In this document: one piece after another, positions 42,286 to 52,600 of the stretch
How the letters are laid out: every line of letters begins with the position of its first letter
Position numbering within the stretch: the stretch's first letter is position 1
The notes under the pieces: model-generated
Seen by the model: only the letters and a program-made list of their open reading frames with translations
The model's database searches: none
What the model was told of the DNA's origin: nothing
NCBI GenBank assembly: GCA_046292765.1
Contig: JBKBQA010000002.1
Span: 310,001-374,000 of the forward strand
Direction: 5' to 3'
Source: PGZG01 sp046292765
Lineage (GTDB): Bacteria; Pseudomonadota; Gammaproteobacteria; Pseudomonadales; Alcanivoracaceae
DNA: 64,000 bases
Made by a program: the position numbers and the translations under genes

Positions 42286-42897
42286 ATGTCCGACATCTCG
42301 CCGCTGATTCCGGTTGGTGATCAGGTTCCCCGCCGTAGCACCGGATTCCTGCCCTGGCTGGGGCTGCTGCTGTTGCGGCTGTTCCACTGGCGCATCACTG
42401 GCGAACTGCCAAACATCAGCAAGGCGGTGGTGATTGTCGCACCCCATACTTCGAACTGGGATGGCGTGTTTGGGTTGTCGGCCATTATGGCGCTGAAATT
42501 GCGAGTCAATGTGCTGGGCAAGGACACCCTGTTTGTCGGCCCGCTCGGCTGGCTGTTGCGCAACATCGGGGTAATCCCGCTCGATCGCAGTTCGCCGCAG
42601 GGCATGGTCAAGCAGATCAGCGACCGCTTCCGCAGTGAGGAGAAGATGTTTCTGGCTATCGCCCCGGAGGGCACCCGCCACGCCGCCGAACGCTGGAAAA
42701 CCGGCTTCTACCAGATCGCCCACGAAGCTGGCGTGCCGATTTTGCTGGTGGCGTTTGATTTTGCCCGCCGCGAAGTGCGCATCCTCGGCACCCTGATGCC
42801 GAGCGGAGACATTCAGGCCGATATGCAAACCATCTTTGCGACGTATCGGGGAATTCAGGCGAAGAACCCGGACAAGCTCTCCCATCCAATTCGCTGA
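42286..42897 (+). CDS. PlsC-family lysophospholipid acyltransferase
   Basis: A 203-residue protein, start at the ATG at 42286 after AAGGA. It shows HTSNWDGV (the H-x4-D acyltransferase motif at about 52-57), GVIPLDRSSPQG, FLAIAPEGTRHAA (PEGTR motif) and GFYQIAHEAGVPILLVAFDFARREVRI. An N-terminal hydrophobic stretch (FLPWLGLLLLRLF) anchors it. Such enzymes esterify lyso-lipids such as 1-acyl-glycerol-3-phosphate. As a short member it may belong to the MlaA-neighbour/OlsA-like class; the substrate is not certain. Confidence 0.87.
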   Translation: MSDISPLIPVGDQVPRRSTGFLPWLGLLLLRLFHWRITGELPNISKAVVIVAPHTSNWDGVFGLSAIMALKLRVNVLGKDTLFVGPLGWLLRNIGVIPLDRSSPQGMVKQISDRFRSEEKMFLAIAPEGTRHAAERWKTGFYQIAHEAGVPILLVAFDFARREVRILGTLMPSGDIQADMQTIFATYRGIQAKNPDKLSHPIR

Positions 42898-42911
42898 CTC
42901 AGGGGCGCGAG

Positions 42912-43793
42912 TTATTGCGAACGCAGGGCGCGCACCTCGGTTTCGGATAGCTCGGTAATCTCGGCGATGCTGGCGTCGTTCATGCTTGTCCTACTCAGCA
43001 GCTTGCGGGCGGCGGCCAGTCGGGCGTTACGCTGACCCTGTTCAAGGCCCTGTTCCAAGCCTTGCTGCAAGCCTCGCTTGAGGCCTTGTTCTTCGAAGCG
43101 TTCTGCGAACCCTGCCATAGCGGTGAACTCCTGCTGGTAGCGTTGCTCGAAAAGTAGACGTTCATTATTGTCAAGATCACTGTAAATGTCGATGAAGGCG
43201 GTGTATTTGATGCGTTTTTCGGGATTTTCCTCCAGGGTTTGCAGGCCTCGAATGGCGCTCGCGTAAATCGCCAGTTTCATCTCGGGGGAGCGGTGCATAT
43301 TTGGCAGATTCAGGCGGGCAACCAGATTCGTGCTGTCCAGATATTGCTCACCGCGCAGCTCAGGGAGGACGCAGCGGATATAGCGGAAGGTCAGGTAGTC
43401 GTGGAACTCGTTGCCCAGCACGATGGTATCGGGCGTGTAGCGGGTGGGCCGAAGAAAGACCACCACGGGCACCACCCGGTCTGTCTCGAATAGCTCCGCC
43501 AGAGAGAGGCTGTAGCGGGCCAGCTTGTGGGCCGAAAAGCGGCTCGACTGGGTTTGGTGTTCGATCACGAACAGCAGTGCCTCTCGGCGACCGTCGGGCC
43601 ATTCCAGTAACAGGGGAATATCCAGCGACAAAAACCGATCACTCAGGCGGTCCTTTAACTGCTCTTCGCGAACTGGAGTAAAAACCACGGAATCATCGAT
43701 GTGAGCAGCTTCCTCCGGGGCGAAAAGCTCAAGCGCCTGGCGTGGGTAATCAAGGATCAGGTTCTTGAAATTCTGGTCGTGACTGTCCGGCAT
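42912..43793 (-). CDS. Rpn-like PD-(D/E)XK nuclease-family protein
   Basis: A 293-residue protein. The start at 43793 (MPDSHDQNFKNLILDYPRQALELFAP) fits the family; 10 more residues are possible. The N-terminal half has the transposase-like nuclease signature: DIPLLLEWPDGRREALLFVIEHQTQSSRFSAHKLARYSLSLAE (E-x-Q core). The C-terminus has the tandem motif GLKRGLQQGLEQGLEQGQRNARL. Rpn proteins are recombination-promoting DNA nucleases with self-regulating tails of this type. It is a mobile-like single gene, and horizontal acquisition is inferred. It lies close to the acyltransferase, convergent to it. Confidence 0.85.
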   Translation of the reverse strand: MPDSHDQNFKNLILDYPRQALELFAPEEAAHIDDSVVFTPVREEQLKDRLSDRFLSLDIPLLLEWPDGRREALLFVIEHQTQSSRFSAHKLARYSLSLAELFETDRVVPVVVFLRPTRYTPDTIVLGNEFHDYLTFRYIRCVLPELRGEQYLDSTNLVARLNLPNMHRSPEMKLAIYASAIRGLQTLEENPEKRIKYTAFIDIYSDLDNNERLLFEQRYQQEFTAMAGFAERFEEQGLKRGLQQGLEQGLEQGQRNARLAAARKLLSRTSMNDASIAEITELSETEVRALRSQ

Positions 43794-43968
43794 GGTGTAG
43801 TCATTTCTGGCTCCGGTATCCAAGGATGCCGCGCTGGCAGAATGGCTGTCTGGCAGTCAGGGATTAAAGGGGTGTAAGACAACTCCACGACAGCAGCGAC
43901 TTTACCGCCAATCCTTTTCAGGCCAAGATTGCCCTTGACCAAGTGGGCCAACCTTCAGGAGTACCGCC

Positions 43969-44229
43969 ATGTCCCAGCAAGCCTTTGAGCAAGCTCAGAA
44001 AGATGTCAAAACCCTGACCAGTCGGCCGAGTAACGATGACATGCTGTTCCTCTACTCCCATTTCAAGCAGGGCAGTGAGGGTGATGTATCCGGCAAACGT
44101 CCGGGGATGCTGGATATGGTGGGGCGGGCCAAGTATGACGCCTGGGCCAAGCTCAAGGGCACCAGCAAGGATCAGGCGATGCAGAAGTATGTGGATAAGG
44201 TGCAGGCGTTATTGAAGACCCATAGATGA
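43969..44229 (+). CDS. Acyl-CoA-binding protein
   Basis: An 86-residue ACBP: QAFEQAQKDVKTLTSRPSNDDMLFLYSHFKQGSEGDVSGKRPGMLDMVGRAKYDAWAKLKGTSKDQAMQKYVDKVQALL. This is the four-helix fold with the YxxxKQ-like LYSHFKQ and YDAWAKLKG motifs. It binds medium- and long-chain acyl-CoA and buffers the pool. AGGAG precedes the ATG. Its 3' end overlaps the protease gene's end by 21 bases. ACBP in bacteria is scattered, commonly in pseudomonads and lipid-metabolising marine bacteria. Confidence 0.95.
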   Translation: MSQQAFEQAQKDVKTLTSRPSNDDMLFLYSHFKQGSEGDVSGKRPGMLDMVGRAKYDAWAKLKGTSKDQAMQKYVDKVQALLKTHR

Positions 44230-45999
44230 CTGCCGCCGTCGGCGGACGATCAAGATCCCGAAAAGGAAACTGAGCACAAGCAGACTGCTACCGCCAACAC
44301 CACTGCCGTACCGCACCTGATCAAAAACGGGCGGCGGCGTGTCGGTAACGTTGTAACTGTAGTCCCTTCCTTTTCGGGGGCGGATCTCCTCGTCAATGAA
44401 GTCGGGGAAAATCCCGTCTTCCGTGGTGAGTGCAACAATCAAAGCCCCGTCTGACGCATTGGGTGTGCGTAGTTCAATCCTCGGCAGCGTTCTCTGCTGC
44501 CCCGGGACAAAATCTCCCAGCGCACAGGTCATTGCTGACAGGTCACAATCCAGTCCGCCGTCGTCAAACAACACATGATTGCTCGGGATGTTAATGGTAA
44601 GCAGAACATCCTCGGCAGTGACATGATCCGATTCATTGATGACAGTGAGGAACAGTGACATCCGGCCATTACGGCCGGATGTTTCCAATACCAGACCGTC
44701 AATAATGAGGCGCATGGAAGGTTTGTCGGTGCGAGCCACCCAGTGGCGAACTTCGTTGTTGGCAAGTCGATAATCACTCTGCTCCGAATCAGCCTCGATA
44801 ACGACCAGATTCTGGTTGTCCAGATCAAGCCCGGATAGGGTAAATGTCGCATTAAGGCCATCGCCGGGCATCAAGGTATTGGCTACCGAGCAGACATAGC
44901 CGTCGTCATCTTCGACGCAGGATAGCCCGGCGTCGGTGGCGCCTAGCGTGAGGCTGCCAACGCCGAAGGGTCGCAGCGTCATCCTCGCACCCGTCACCGT
45001 GTTGACGATGCTGTTATTGCCCAGAGTGACAATGAATTGCTCACTCGTTGCGCTGGTGGTGCGCTGGCCAGTGACCTGAAGTCCGAGATCAACCAGCTTG
45101 TCTCCGGCCGCGGCTGTGGAGGTCTCAACCCATTCGATGTAGCGGGGCACGCGGCTATAGACAGTCGGTGAGTCAATGGCGCCGCAAAGGCCGTTCTGTC
45201 CCCAGCTGACAATGCCCGCCACCAGCGGCTGGCCGCGATCGTCGAATTGAATCAGCGGTCCGCCACTGTCCCTTTCGCAAGCACCTTCACCATCCGGATC
45301 AAATGGCGTGCTGTCACCGTCGTCATCCGGTTCAATGGCAGAGGGGGTCAGTTCACCGGCACAGATCATTGTTTCGGGAATGAAGAATGGACTGGTGCAG
45401 CCTGCCGGCTGCAAGTCGATAGCAACGCGTTGCAGCTTGCTGGGAAAGTTGCCGCCGTCCTTGAGGCGTCCCCAGCCAAAAACATGCACCGGATCATTGA
45501 TGGTCGACGCAATTGCTTCGAGCGCGTCCAGCATTTCCGGCGACATCAGGGAGGCCGGGGCCGCTTCCGACGGAGAGTCCAGTCTGAGCAGGGCGATATC
45601 GTGGTTGTATGTGGTCGCCAGATTATCTTCCCACTCGGAACGGGTGATCACTTCGGCAACACCGACCAGCGTTGGTGACGCCGTATTAAGGTCAACGTTG
45701 TCGATCAGCAGTTTGACGTTGGGGGCATCCATGCCGGCCTGCTTGTCCACCAGACAGTGCCCCGCAGTCAAGGCCCAGCTGGGAGCAATCAGGACCGCGC
45801 CACAGTAGTGGCGACAGAATGTTTCGCTGCCGCCGGATGCCAGACAGGCACTCTCGATCGACAGGGCAGTGTCAATCAAGGCCGCCATCCAGGGAGCGTC
45901 ATCGACGCCGGCGGCTTTGCCTCCGACCACCGCCGACGCTGGGGTTGAGACAAGAATTGTTAGGAAAAACAAGAGGCTGAATCTGGTGAGCATCGTCAT
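44209..45999 (-). CDS. Secreted trypsin-like serine protease with GlyGly-CTERM-like tail
   Basis: A 596-residue exported S1-family protease. Signal peptide 1-23 is followed by VVGGKAAGVDDAPWMAAL (N-terminal IVGG-like activation site). The triad is His in AGHCLVDKQ, Asp in HDIALLRLDSP and Ser in ERDSGGPL. About 310-560 holds DUF11-like beta modules (LILNVINESDHV, LTINIPSNHVLFDDGG). The C-terminus has GSGVGGSSLLVLSFLFGILIVRRRR, a Gly-rich segment, membrane helix and Arg cluster as in GlyGly-CTERM/rhombosortase substrates. It is divergent from the cytochrome/ASPIC gene across about 210 bp. Confidence 0.88.
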   Translation of the reverse strand: MTMLTRFSLLFFLTILVSTPASAVVGGKAAGVDDAPWMAALIDTALSIESACLASGGSETFCRHYCGAVLIAPSWALTAGHCLVDKQAGMDAPNVKLLIDNVDLNTASPTLVGVAEVITRSEWEDNLATTYNHDIALLRLDSPSEAAPASLMSPEMLDALEAIASTINDPVHVFGWGRLKDGGNFPSKLQRVAIDLQPAGCTSPFFIPETMICAGELTPSAIEPDDDGDSTPFDPDGEGACERDSGGPLIQFDDRGQPLVAGIVSWGQNGLCGAIDSPTVYSRVPRYIEWVETSTAAAGDKLVDLGLQVTGQRTTSATSEQFIVTLGNNSIVNTVTGARMTLRPFGVGSLTLGATDAGLSCVEDDDGYVCSVANTLMPGDGLNATFTLSGLDLDNQNLVVIEADSEQSDYRLANNEVRHWVARTDKPSMRLIIDGLVLETSGRNGRMSLFLTVINESDHVTAEDVLLTINIPSNHVLFDDGGLDCDLSAMTCALGDFVPGQQRTLPRIELRTPNASDGALIVALTTEDGIFPDFIDEEIRPRKGRDYSYNVTDTPPPVFDQVRYGSGVGGSSLLVLSFLFGILIVRRRRQSSMGLQ

Positions 46000-46212
46000 C
46001 TCTCATGTCGAGGCGGGGCCGGCGACAGGCGGCAGAGCATATATCGAAAAACAGTACCACAGACTCTGGATGCTGACTGTTGAGGTCCCGTAAAGCACCT
46101 GCCATCCATCACCGTCAGTAGGCATCTTGTCGGTCTTCTCACACTTTTCACGGATTGTCCAAGTGGCCATGTGCTATCACCATGCCATGGATTTTGTTCG
46201 GGGGTTGAAGGG

Positions 46213-49200
46213 ATGCGGGGTGGGGTGAACAAAGTCATCGGGGCGCGGTTGCTTGCTGTGATGGTGCTGGTTGCGCTGATGGCGGGCTGCCGGGAACAGC
46301 CGGCTGCGACCGAGGTAGTGCCTCCGGACAACCCCGCAGAGCCGGGAGACCCGGTTGAGCCCGAATTGCCTGATCCGCCGGTGTCCGACGACGATCTCGA
46401 CGCTCGGTTGCGTGCCACCATTACCGCCCTCGGCCTTAGTGGTGACCCCGCTGCCGGCACAGGGGTTCGCAAGATTGTTCCCAATGCCATGACCTCGCCG
46501 AAGGTGAAGCTGGGGCAGCTGCTGTTCTATTCTCGCACCCTCAGCGGGGACCTCGACGTGGCCTGTGCATCCTGCCACCAGACGCATCTTGGAGGCGGCG
46601 ACGGCCTGTCCCTCCCGGTCGGGGTGGCGGCTCGCATTCCCGGGTTGCTGGGTCCCGGGAGAGAAATCGACCCGAGCAGGGATCAGGATCCGCAGCGTGA
46701 TGGCGGTCCCAATGTGCCCCGTAACAGCCAGACCATTTTCAATGTCGGCCTCTACAACCGGGCCCTGTTCCACGATGGGCGCGCCCATGTGATGGTGCCG
46801 GAATTCTCGCCCGGCGGTGCGATGCAGCCGATACGGACCCCGGAAAGTGGCAATGTTGCGGATCCGGATGCTGGCGCGAATCTGTTGCAGGCGCAGGCCC
46901 GTTTCCCGCTGGTAAGTCACCGCGAGATGCGTAACTTCCGCTACCCGGAGCTCGCCGACCCGGAAGATTACCGGCAGCTACTGGTGTCGCGATTGCGAGG
47001 CACCGCAGAAGCCTGGAAGCTTGATCCGCTGGGGCCTGAGAGATGGTATGCGCATTTCTGTGCTGCATTCTGCCTTGATTCGGGCATGGCACCGGAAAGC
47101 CTGATATCGCTCAGAAATGTTCAGCGAGCGCTGGCTGCTTTTCAGTCTTCCCAGTTGTTCGTGGTTACGCCATGGCGGGCCTATGTGGAAGGAAATGATC
47201 AAGCGCTTGACGTTGATGCACGCCGCGGTGCCTGGCGCTTCCACACTGCGATTGCCGAGGGTGGTCTTGGGTGTGTGTCGTGTCACGCAGGCGATCGCTT
47301 TACCGACGAAGGCTTTCACAACATCGGGTTTCCCCAGATTGGTCGGGGCCGTCGCACGGATCATTCCGATCCCGGGCGATGGGCCGTCACTCAGCGCGCC
47401 GCTGACCGGTTCGCATTTCGCACCCCGGGCCTGCTGAATATTGAAGTTACCGGGCCGTGGGGGCATGCCGGCACTTTTGCGACACTGGAAGATCTGCTGC
47501 ATTACCACGCGGATCCGATTCGCGGTGCAGATCGCTTCTATCAGGAGCATCATTTGCTGCGACTGCCCCAATTTGCGGGCGCGAATCCACTGTTGTTGTA
47601 TTCGTACTCCGAAGCGCTTGCGCGTGACGCGCTCGCCGCGGAGAGCTTTGTCGAGGCTGAACAAAAACTGCCAGGACGAGCCCTGTCCGCTCAGGAGGTT
47701 CATGACCTGAAGGCGTTTTTGCTGACCCTGACGGACCCTTGCGTAAAAAATGACGCCTGCGTCGGGCGATGGGTGCCGAAAGAATGGGATGATCCGGATG
47801 GTAATCAGCTGAATCTGGATGAGCAGGTTGTGCCCGTGGATGGCGAGTCAGTCCAGTATCCGGCATCGATTGATCTGGCTTTCCCGTCGCGGCCTTGGCG
47901 ACATACTTTTTACGAAGTGTCCTCTGCCTGTGAAGAAGCGTGGCAAGTGCAGCCGCAAGCATCGGTATCACGGAGTCAGTTTGTGCGCAGAGGAACCGGT
48001 GATGACGGGTTTGGCACAGCGCTTGCCCATGGTTGGCGGAACCAGACCTGGTTCTCGGGTACCCGGGGCAGTCATGAGATGAGCATGTTTGCCGGCGGCG
48101 TGACGGCCTTTTATCCGGATGGCGAGTGTCTGCCGGGACTGGCCTTTGCCGGAGGCGAAAGCAGTGGCGTGGTTGTGCTCCGTAATCGTGGAAATCGTTC
48201 GGGCTTTGATCTCTATGCCGACGCATTTGTCAGCGCGCCATCGGCGCGCGTCACCGGTGTGGCTGTGGCTGACCTGAACGGAGATTATCGCAGGGAGCTG
48301 ATGCTCGGTAATTTTCAGTCTGGCGAGGTGCCCATTTACGGCGTAGATGCGGACAGTCGCTATCGACGGCTTGCTGCCTTGCCCATGGGGCGTAGCACCT
48401 TTGGTATTTCTTTTGCCGACTACGAGGGAAGCGGATACCCGGGATTCTATCTCGCCCATTGGGCAACCGATGGTGTGCCTGGCTCTGCGCCAGCTTTGTG
48501 GCGCAACGATGGCGGCGACCGTCTTGTGCCCAATGACGGCCCCGGCGGTACTTCATCTGCAGTAGTGGATCAGACCTTCAATTTCACTCCCCTGTTTGCG
48601 GATATGACCGGCGATGGTCGTCAAGACCTGTTGCTGGTGTCTGACTTTACCACCACTCAGACATTGAAGAATGAGGAAGTGGAGGGCCGAGCAGTTTTCA
48701 CTAACACGACAGATCGTGACGTGATTACTGATGAGAACGGCATGGGAGGCGTGCTCGCAGATTTCTTTAACCGTGGGCAGCTGGACTGGTTCGTCGGCTC
48801 GATCTTTGATCCCGGCGGTGAACCCCGTGGTAATTGGGGCGTATCGGGAAACCGCTTCTATCGGAATGTCAGTACGCCGGGGGAATTGCGCTTTGAGGAT
48901 ATGACCGCCACCGTCGGTGCCGATATCGCAGACGGCCTGTGGAGCTGGGGTGTCTGTGCCGCCGACTTCAATAATGATGGCTTTACTGACATCTTTCTTC
49001 TCAATGGCTTTGGCTACATTCCCGATGGTGTCGTCGAGACAGAGGCACAGGAACAGATTCGTGCGCGATTCGAATGGATGACCGAGTCCTTCCGCCAACA
49101 GCCACCCCGACTTTATATCAACAACGGTGATGGCACCTTCTCCGAGCAGGCTGCAGAGTGGGCAATTGACGTACCGTCTGAAGGCACCGGTCTGGCCTGT

Positions 49201-49602
49201 TTTGATTACGACCGCGACGGCGATATCGATATCGTACTGGTGGATCAGTCCAGCGGCCTTCAATTCTATGAAAACCAGACCGGCCACGGGGCAGGGCGGG
49301 CCTTTGTCGGCATCCGGCTGGTCGGCGCTGCGCCCAATACCGATGCACTCGGGGCAAGGGTTTATGTCACCGCCGATGTTGGTGGCGGCGCGGGCATCCA
49401 GCGGCAGATGCGTGTCAGTCAGGCCAACAGCAACTTCAACGGACAGAATTTGCCGGATATGCACATAGGGCTGGGGGCAGCAGAGGTTATTGACCTGCTG
49501 GAAGTGATCTGGCCAGATGGCACCCGCTGGCAGTGCGAAAACGCCCCTGTTAACCAATTCATGGTTATGGATCAGCGTGCTGGTCTACACTGCCCCGAGT
49601 GA
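46213..49602 (+). CDS. Lipoprotein fusing di-haem cytochrome c peroxidase/MauG module to FG-GAP repeats and UnbV/ASPIC domain (copy 1)
   Basis: A protein of about 1,129 residues with lipobox LMAGC (Cys 25 or 26), so lipid-anchored in the envelope. Start ATG 46213 (alternative GTG 46225). A Pro/Glu-rich linker precedes a MauG/CcpA-type module (about 60-530) with CASCH at 118-122 and CVSCH at 354-358, the latter followed by FTDEGFHNIGFPQIG and the RTPGLLNIEVTGPWGHAGT segment. FG-GAP/VCBS repeats follow, for example DMTGDGRQDLLLV, DFNNDGFTDIFLLNG and DYDRDGDIDIVLVD. The end is a UnbV/ASPIC (CRTAC1) domain: VGIRLVGAAPNTDALGARVYV..GLGAAEVIDLLEVIWPDG. A second copy follows. Confidence 0.88.
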   Translation: MRGGVNKVIGARLLAVMVLVALMAGCREQPAATEVVPPDNPAEPGDPVEPELPDPPVSDDDLDARLRATITALGLSGDPAAGTGVRKIVPNAMTSPKVKLGQLLFYSRTLSGDLDVACASCHQTHLGGGDGLSLPVGVAARIPGLLGPGREIDPSRDQDPQRDGGPNVPRNSQTIFNVGLYNRALFHDGRAHVMVPEFSPGGAMQPIRTPESGNVADPDAGANLLQAQARFPLVSHREMRNFRYPELADPEDYRQLLVSRLRGTAEAWKLDPLGPERWYAHFCAAFCLDSGMAPESLISLRNVQRALAAFQSSQLFVVTPWRAYVEGNDQALDVDARRGAWRFHTAIAEGGLGCVSCHAGDRFTDEGFHNIGFPQIGRGRRTDHSDPGRWAVTQRAADRFAFRTPGLLNIEVTGPWGHAGTFATLEDLLHYHADPIRGADRFYQEHHLLRLPQFAGANPLLLYSYSEALARDALAAESFVEAEQKLPGRALSAQEVHDLKAFLLTLTDPCVKNDACVGRWVPKEWDDPDGNQLNLDEQVVPVDGESVQYPASIDLAFPSRPWRHTFYEVSSACEEAWQVQPQASVSRSQFVRRGTGDDGFGTALAHGWRNQTWFSGTRGSHEMSMFAGGVTAFYPDGECLPGLAFAGGESSGVVVLRNRGNRSGFDLYADAFVSAPSARVTGVAVADLNGDYRRELMLGNFQSGEVPIYGVDADSRYRRLAALPMGRSTFGISFADYEGSGYPGFYLAHWATDGVPGSAPALWRNDGGDRLVPNDGPGGTSSAVVDQTFNFTPLFADMTGDGRQDLLLVSDFTTTQTLKNEEVEGRAVFTNTTDRDVITDENGMGGVLADFFNRGQLDWFVGSIFDPGGEPRGNWGVSGNRFYRNVSTPGELRFEDMTATVGADIADGLWSWGVCAADFNNDGFTDIFLLNGFGYIPDGVVETEAQEQIRARFEWMTESFRQQPPRLYINNGDGTFSEQAAEWAIDVPSEGTGLACFDYDRDGDIDIVLVDQSSGLQFYENQTGHGAGRAFVGIRLVGAAPNTDALGARVYVTADVGGGAGIQRQMRVSQANSNFNGQNLPDMHIGLGAAEVIDLLEVIWPDGTRWQCENAPVNQFMVMDQRAGLHCPE

Positions 49603-49617
49603 TATGAATTACGCCGC

Positions 49618-49630
49618 ATAATAACGATAT
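49618..49630 (+). promoter_or_regulatory. ATAATAACGA motif, site 1 (upstream of second cytochrome/ASPIC gene)
   Basis: ATAATAACGATAT lies 18 bases before the ATG at 49648. The same core recurs at three other gene starts in the window (53170, 56577, 61669). This copy only partly fits AAnAAnAA. It is a candidate Hfq/Crc target or shared leader element. Confidence 0.4.
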
Positions 49631-49647
49631 CGCCTCAGCCGGTGCGC

Positions 49648-52600
49648 ATGAATCTGAAACAGCTTGCCAGAACCTCATTGATTCTGATGACGCTTTCTCT
49701 TGCCACGGGGTGTGGCAATGGTGATGGTGACGGTGTGCTGGTTCCGCCCCCGGGTGGCGGCGGAGGCGGTCCGACCGAACCCGAACCCGGTCCGGGCGAC
49801 GGCGGCGGCAGTGATCCGATCACCCTGATCGACTGTTCGGCGCCCGCGACACTTTCTACTCTGGACGCAGAGATTTGCCTGATCAAGGCCATCAAGGGGC
49901 TTACCGGCGAGCCGGAGGCCGGTCTGCCAATCCCGGATATCGCCTCTGATCCATTGTCCCAGCTTGGCCGGGACCTGTTTTTCACCAAGGCCCTGAGCGG
50001 TCGCGGTGATGTGTCATGCGCCACCTGCCATGATCCGCGGCCCCCATTTTTCGGTTCCGACGGCCTGTCGCTGTCCGTCGGGGTAAATGCCATTAACGAA
50101 CATCTCGTCGGGCCGGGTCGTCTTCACGACCCTCTGTCACCATTCGCCGCCACAGACCCGCAGGCGGACTGGGGGCCAAATGTCCCTCGCCGGGCGCTCA
50201 CAACCTTCAACACGGCATTGTATCGAAATGTGATCTTCTTTGACGGCAGGTTGCGCTGGGTCGATCCCGGGCAGCCGTCTCTGGGAATGATTACACCTGA
50301 CGCGCCGATGTTCGATATCGACGAGACGGTCAAGCTGGATGTCCCGTTCCCGCTGCTTCAGGCTCAGGCGCGTCGTCCGGTTGCCAGTCAAGCAGAAATG
50401 CGCGGCTTTGGCGTTCTCCCTGCCGAGCATGGCGAGGTGGTTCGGGATTATCTTGCCGGCCGCCTCGGGCAGTACGGCACTGCGGCAGGGGAGCTGGCCG
50501 GAAATGACTGGAACAACCGCTTTGCGGCCGTGTTCGGCGCCGTCGATCCGGACACCGGACGGTGGCTGACCTACGAGCGCATCGCCGCAGCGCTGGCCGC
50601 CTATCAGGCCTCGCAACTGTTTGTAGACAGCCCTTGGCGCGATTACATCCGCAATGGCCGTGATGTACTAACGGAGCAGCAGAAGCGAGGTGCAGTGCTG
50701 TTCTTTCGCGAACCATCCGACGGCGGGGCGGGATGCGCTCGCTGCCACAGTGGCGATCATTTCACCGATGAAGGATTTCATATTGTCGCAGTGCCCCAGA
50801 TTGGACGCGGCGTCGGGGAAGGTCAGCATGCCAATGATCGCGGCTTTGGTCAGCATTCCTGGCGGCGTGAGAAGGACAACTTTCGCTTTCGTACCACCTC
50901 ACTGCTGAACGTTGCGCACGGTAGCCGCTTCGGCCACACCGGTGCCTGGCAGTCACTGGAGCAAGCAGTCCGGCACCACCTTGATGTTGGATCAGCAGTG
51001 GATGGTTACGACTGGTCGTTGTCATCTCTGGAGCAGTTTGCCGGCATCGCAGTGAGCTACCTCTCGGCCGAGCAGCATACTCGGGAGGCGTATAACCTGA
51101 TGGTGCAACAACGCGCCAACCCTGAGGAGAGGCCGCTGGTTGATGTGGTGCTGGCCGATGGTCAGGCTCAGGACCTTGTCGCCTTTCTGTCGGCGCTGTC
51201 TGATTACCGGTTGATTGAGGGTGATGCAGCAGCATTTATGCCGTGGGTGGCGTCGGGGACAGACCCGGACGGCTGCCGGCAGGGCAATGTTTGCGTGCTG
51301 AATGGTGCGCCCCCGGGAGGTGCTCCGATCTGGCCGGCGCTGGCGCCGGATGCGGAAATCCTCCCGGCCGTCAGCGTTGATACCGAAGCCTATGATGACC
51401 CGGCGTCGAACGGTATCCGCTATCGTCAGGTTAACGACGTTCAGATACTGGCGCGCTGCACGCCAACCCTGACTCCGCGAGGCTTGCCCGCAGGTCACCC
51501 GCTGTTTGATGAGGTTGCCGCCGAGGTCGGGCTCGACTATAGCCACCACCATCCGGATTTTGTCCAGTCCGCTGACAATGTTTACGGTGTGATGCAGAAA
51601 TTGGTCGGAGGCGTTGCCACGGCCGATCTCGATGACGACTGTTTTGCCGATATTTACCTGCCCCGAGGTGACGATCCGGCGCTGTTGTTACGAAACATCG
51701 GAGGCAGCTTCGTCGATGTGACGCCGGCGGCGGCGGCACTCGAAGGCAATATTTCCAGCGCGACCTTTGCCGATTTGACGGGCAACGGCTATCAGGACCT
51801 GATTGTGGCCGGTTATGCACGTTCACCCACGGTCATCCTGCCCGGTGCCGGGGCGTTCGCCTTTGACGAGGCCGTGTCTGTTACCACCCCGGGCTCGGTG
51901 CAATCGATCTATTCGGTGACGGCGGGGGACTACAGCCTCACCGGCCGGCTCGATCTGTTTGCCAGTTTCTGGAGTGCCTCCGCCGCGTCCCAGCAGCAAT
52001 ATCTCTGGTTCAATGAAGGCGGGCTGCAGTTCCGTGATGCCACCGGCACCTCAGGCCTCAGAGGTGAGATTGCCGAGCAATTTACCTTTGTCGGCAACTT
52101 CCGTGACGTCACCGGTAATGGTTGGCCTGATCTGCTCAGCGTGGCGGATTTTGGCCGCAGCCAGCTTTTCCACAACCATCAGGCCCGGTTCCGCAATGCC
52201 ACCCGGGACAGCCAGATCACTGATGAAAACGGAATGGGTACAACCTTCCTCGATGTCAACGGAGATGGGCATCTGGACTGGTTCGTCACCAGCATCTTCG
52301 CCGAGGCCACCGACACATCACTGGCCATCACTGGCAATCGTATGTATCTGAATGACGGTCAGGGCAATTTTATGGATGCCACCGAGGCCTATGGCGTGCG
52401 GGATGGCGACTGGGGTTGGGCGGCCTGCGCCATGGACTTCCGTAATGATGGGCATGAAGACATCTTTCAGAGCAACGGCTGGGGGCACCTGAGGCATCCG
52501 GTGGGTGAGGGAGAAGACAATCCTTTCAGGGCCTTCCTGAACCAGCGTCCCAACCTTTTCCTGCGCGCCGATGGAGGCGCGTTTGCAGACGTTTCCGCCC

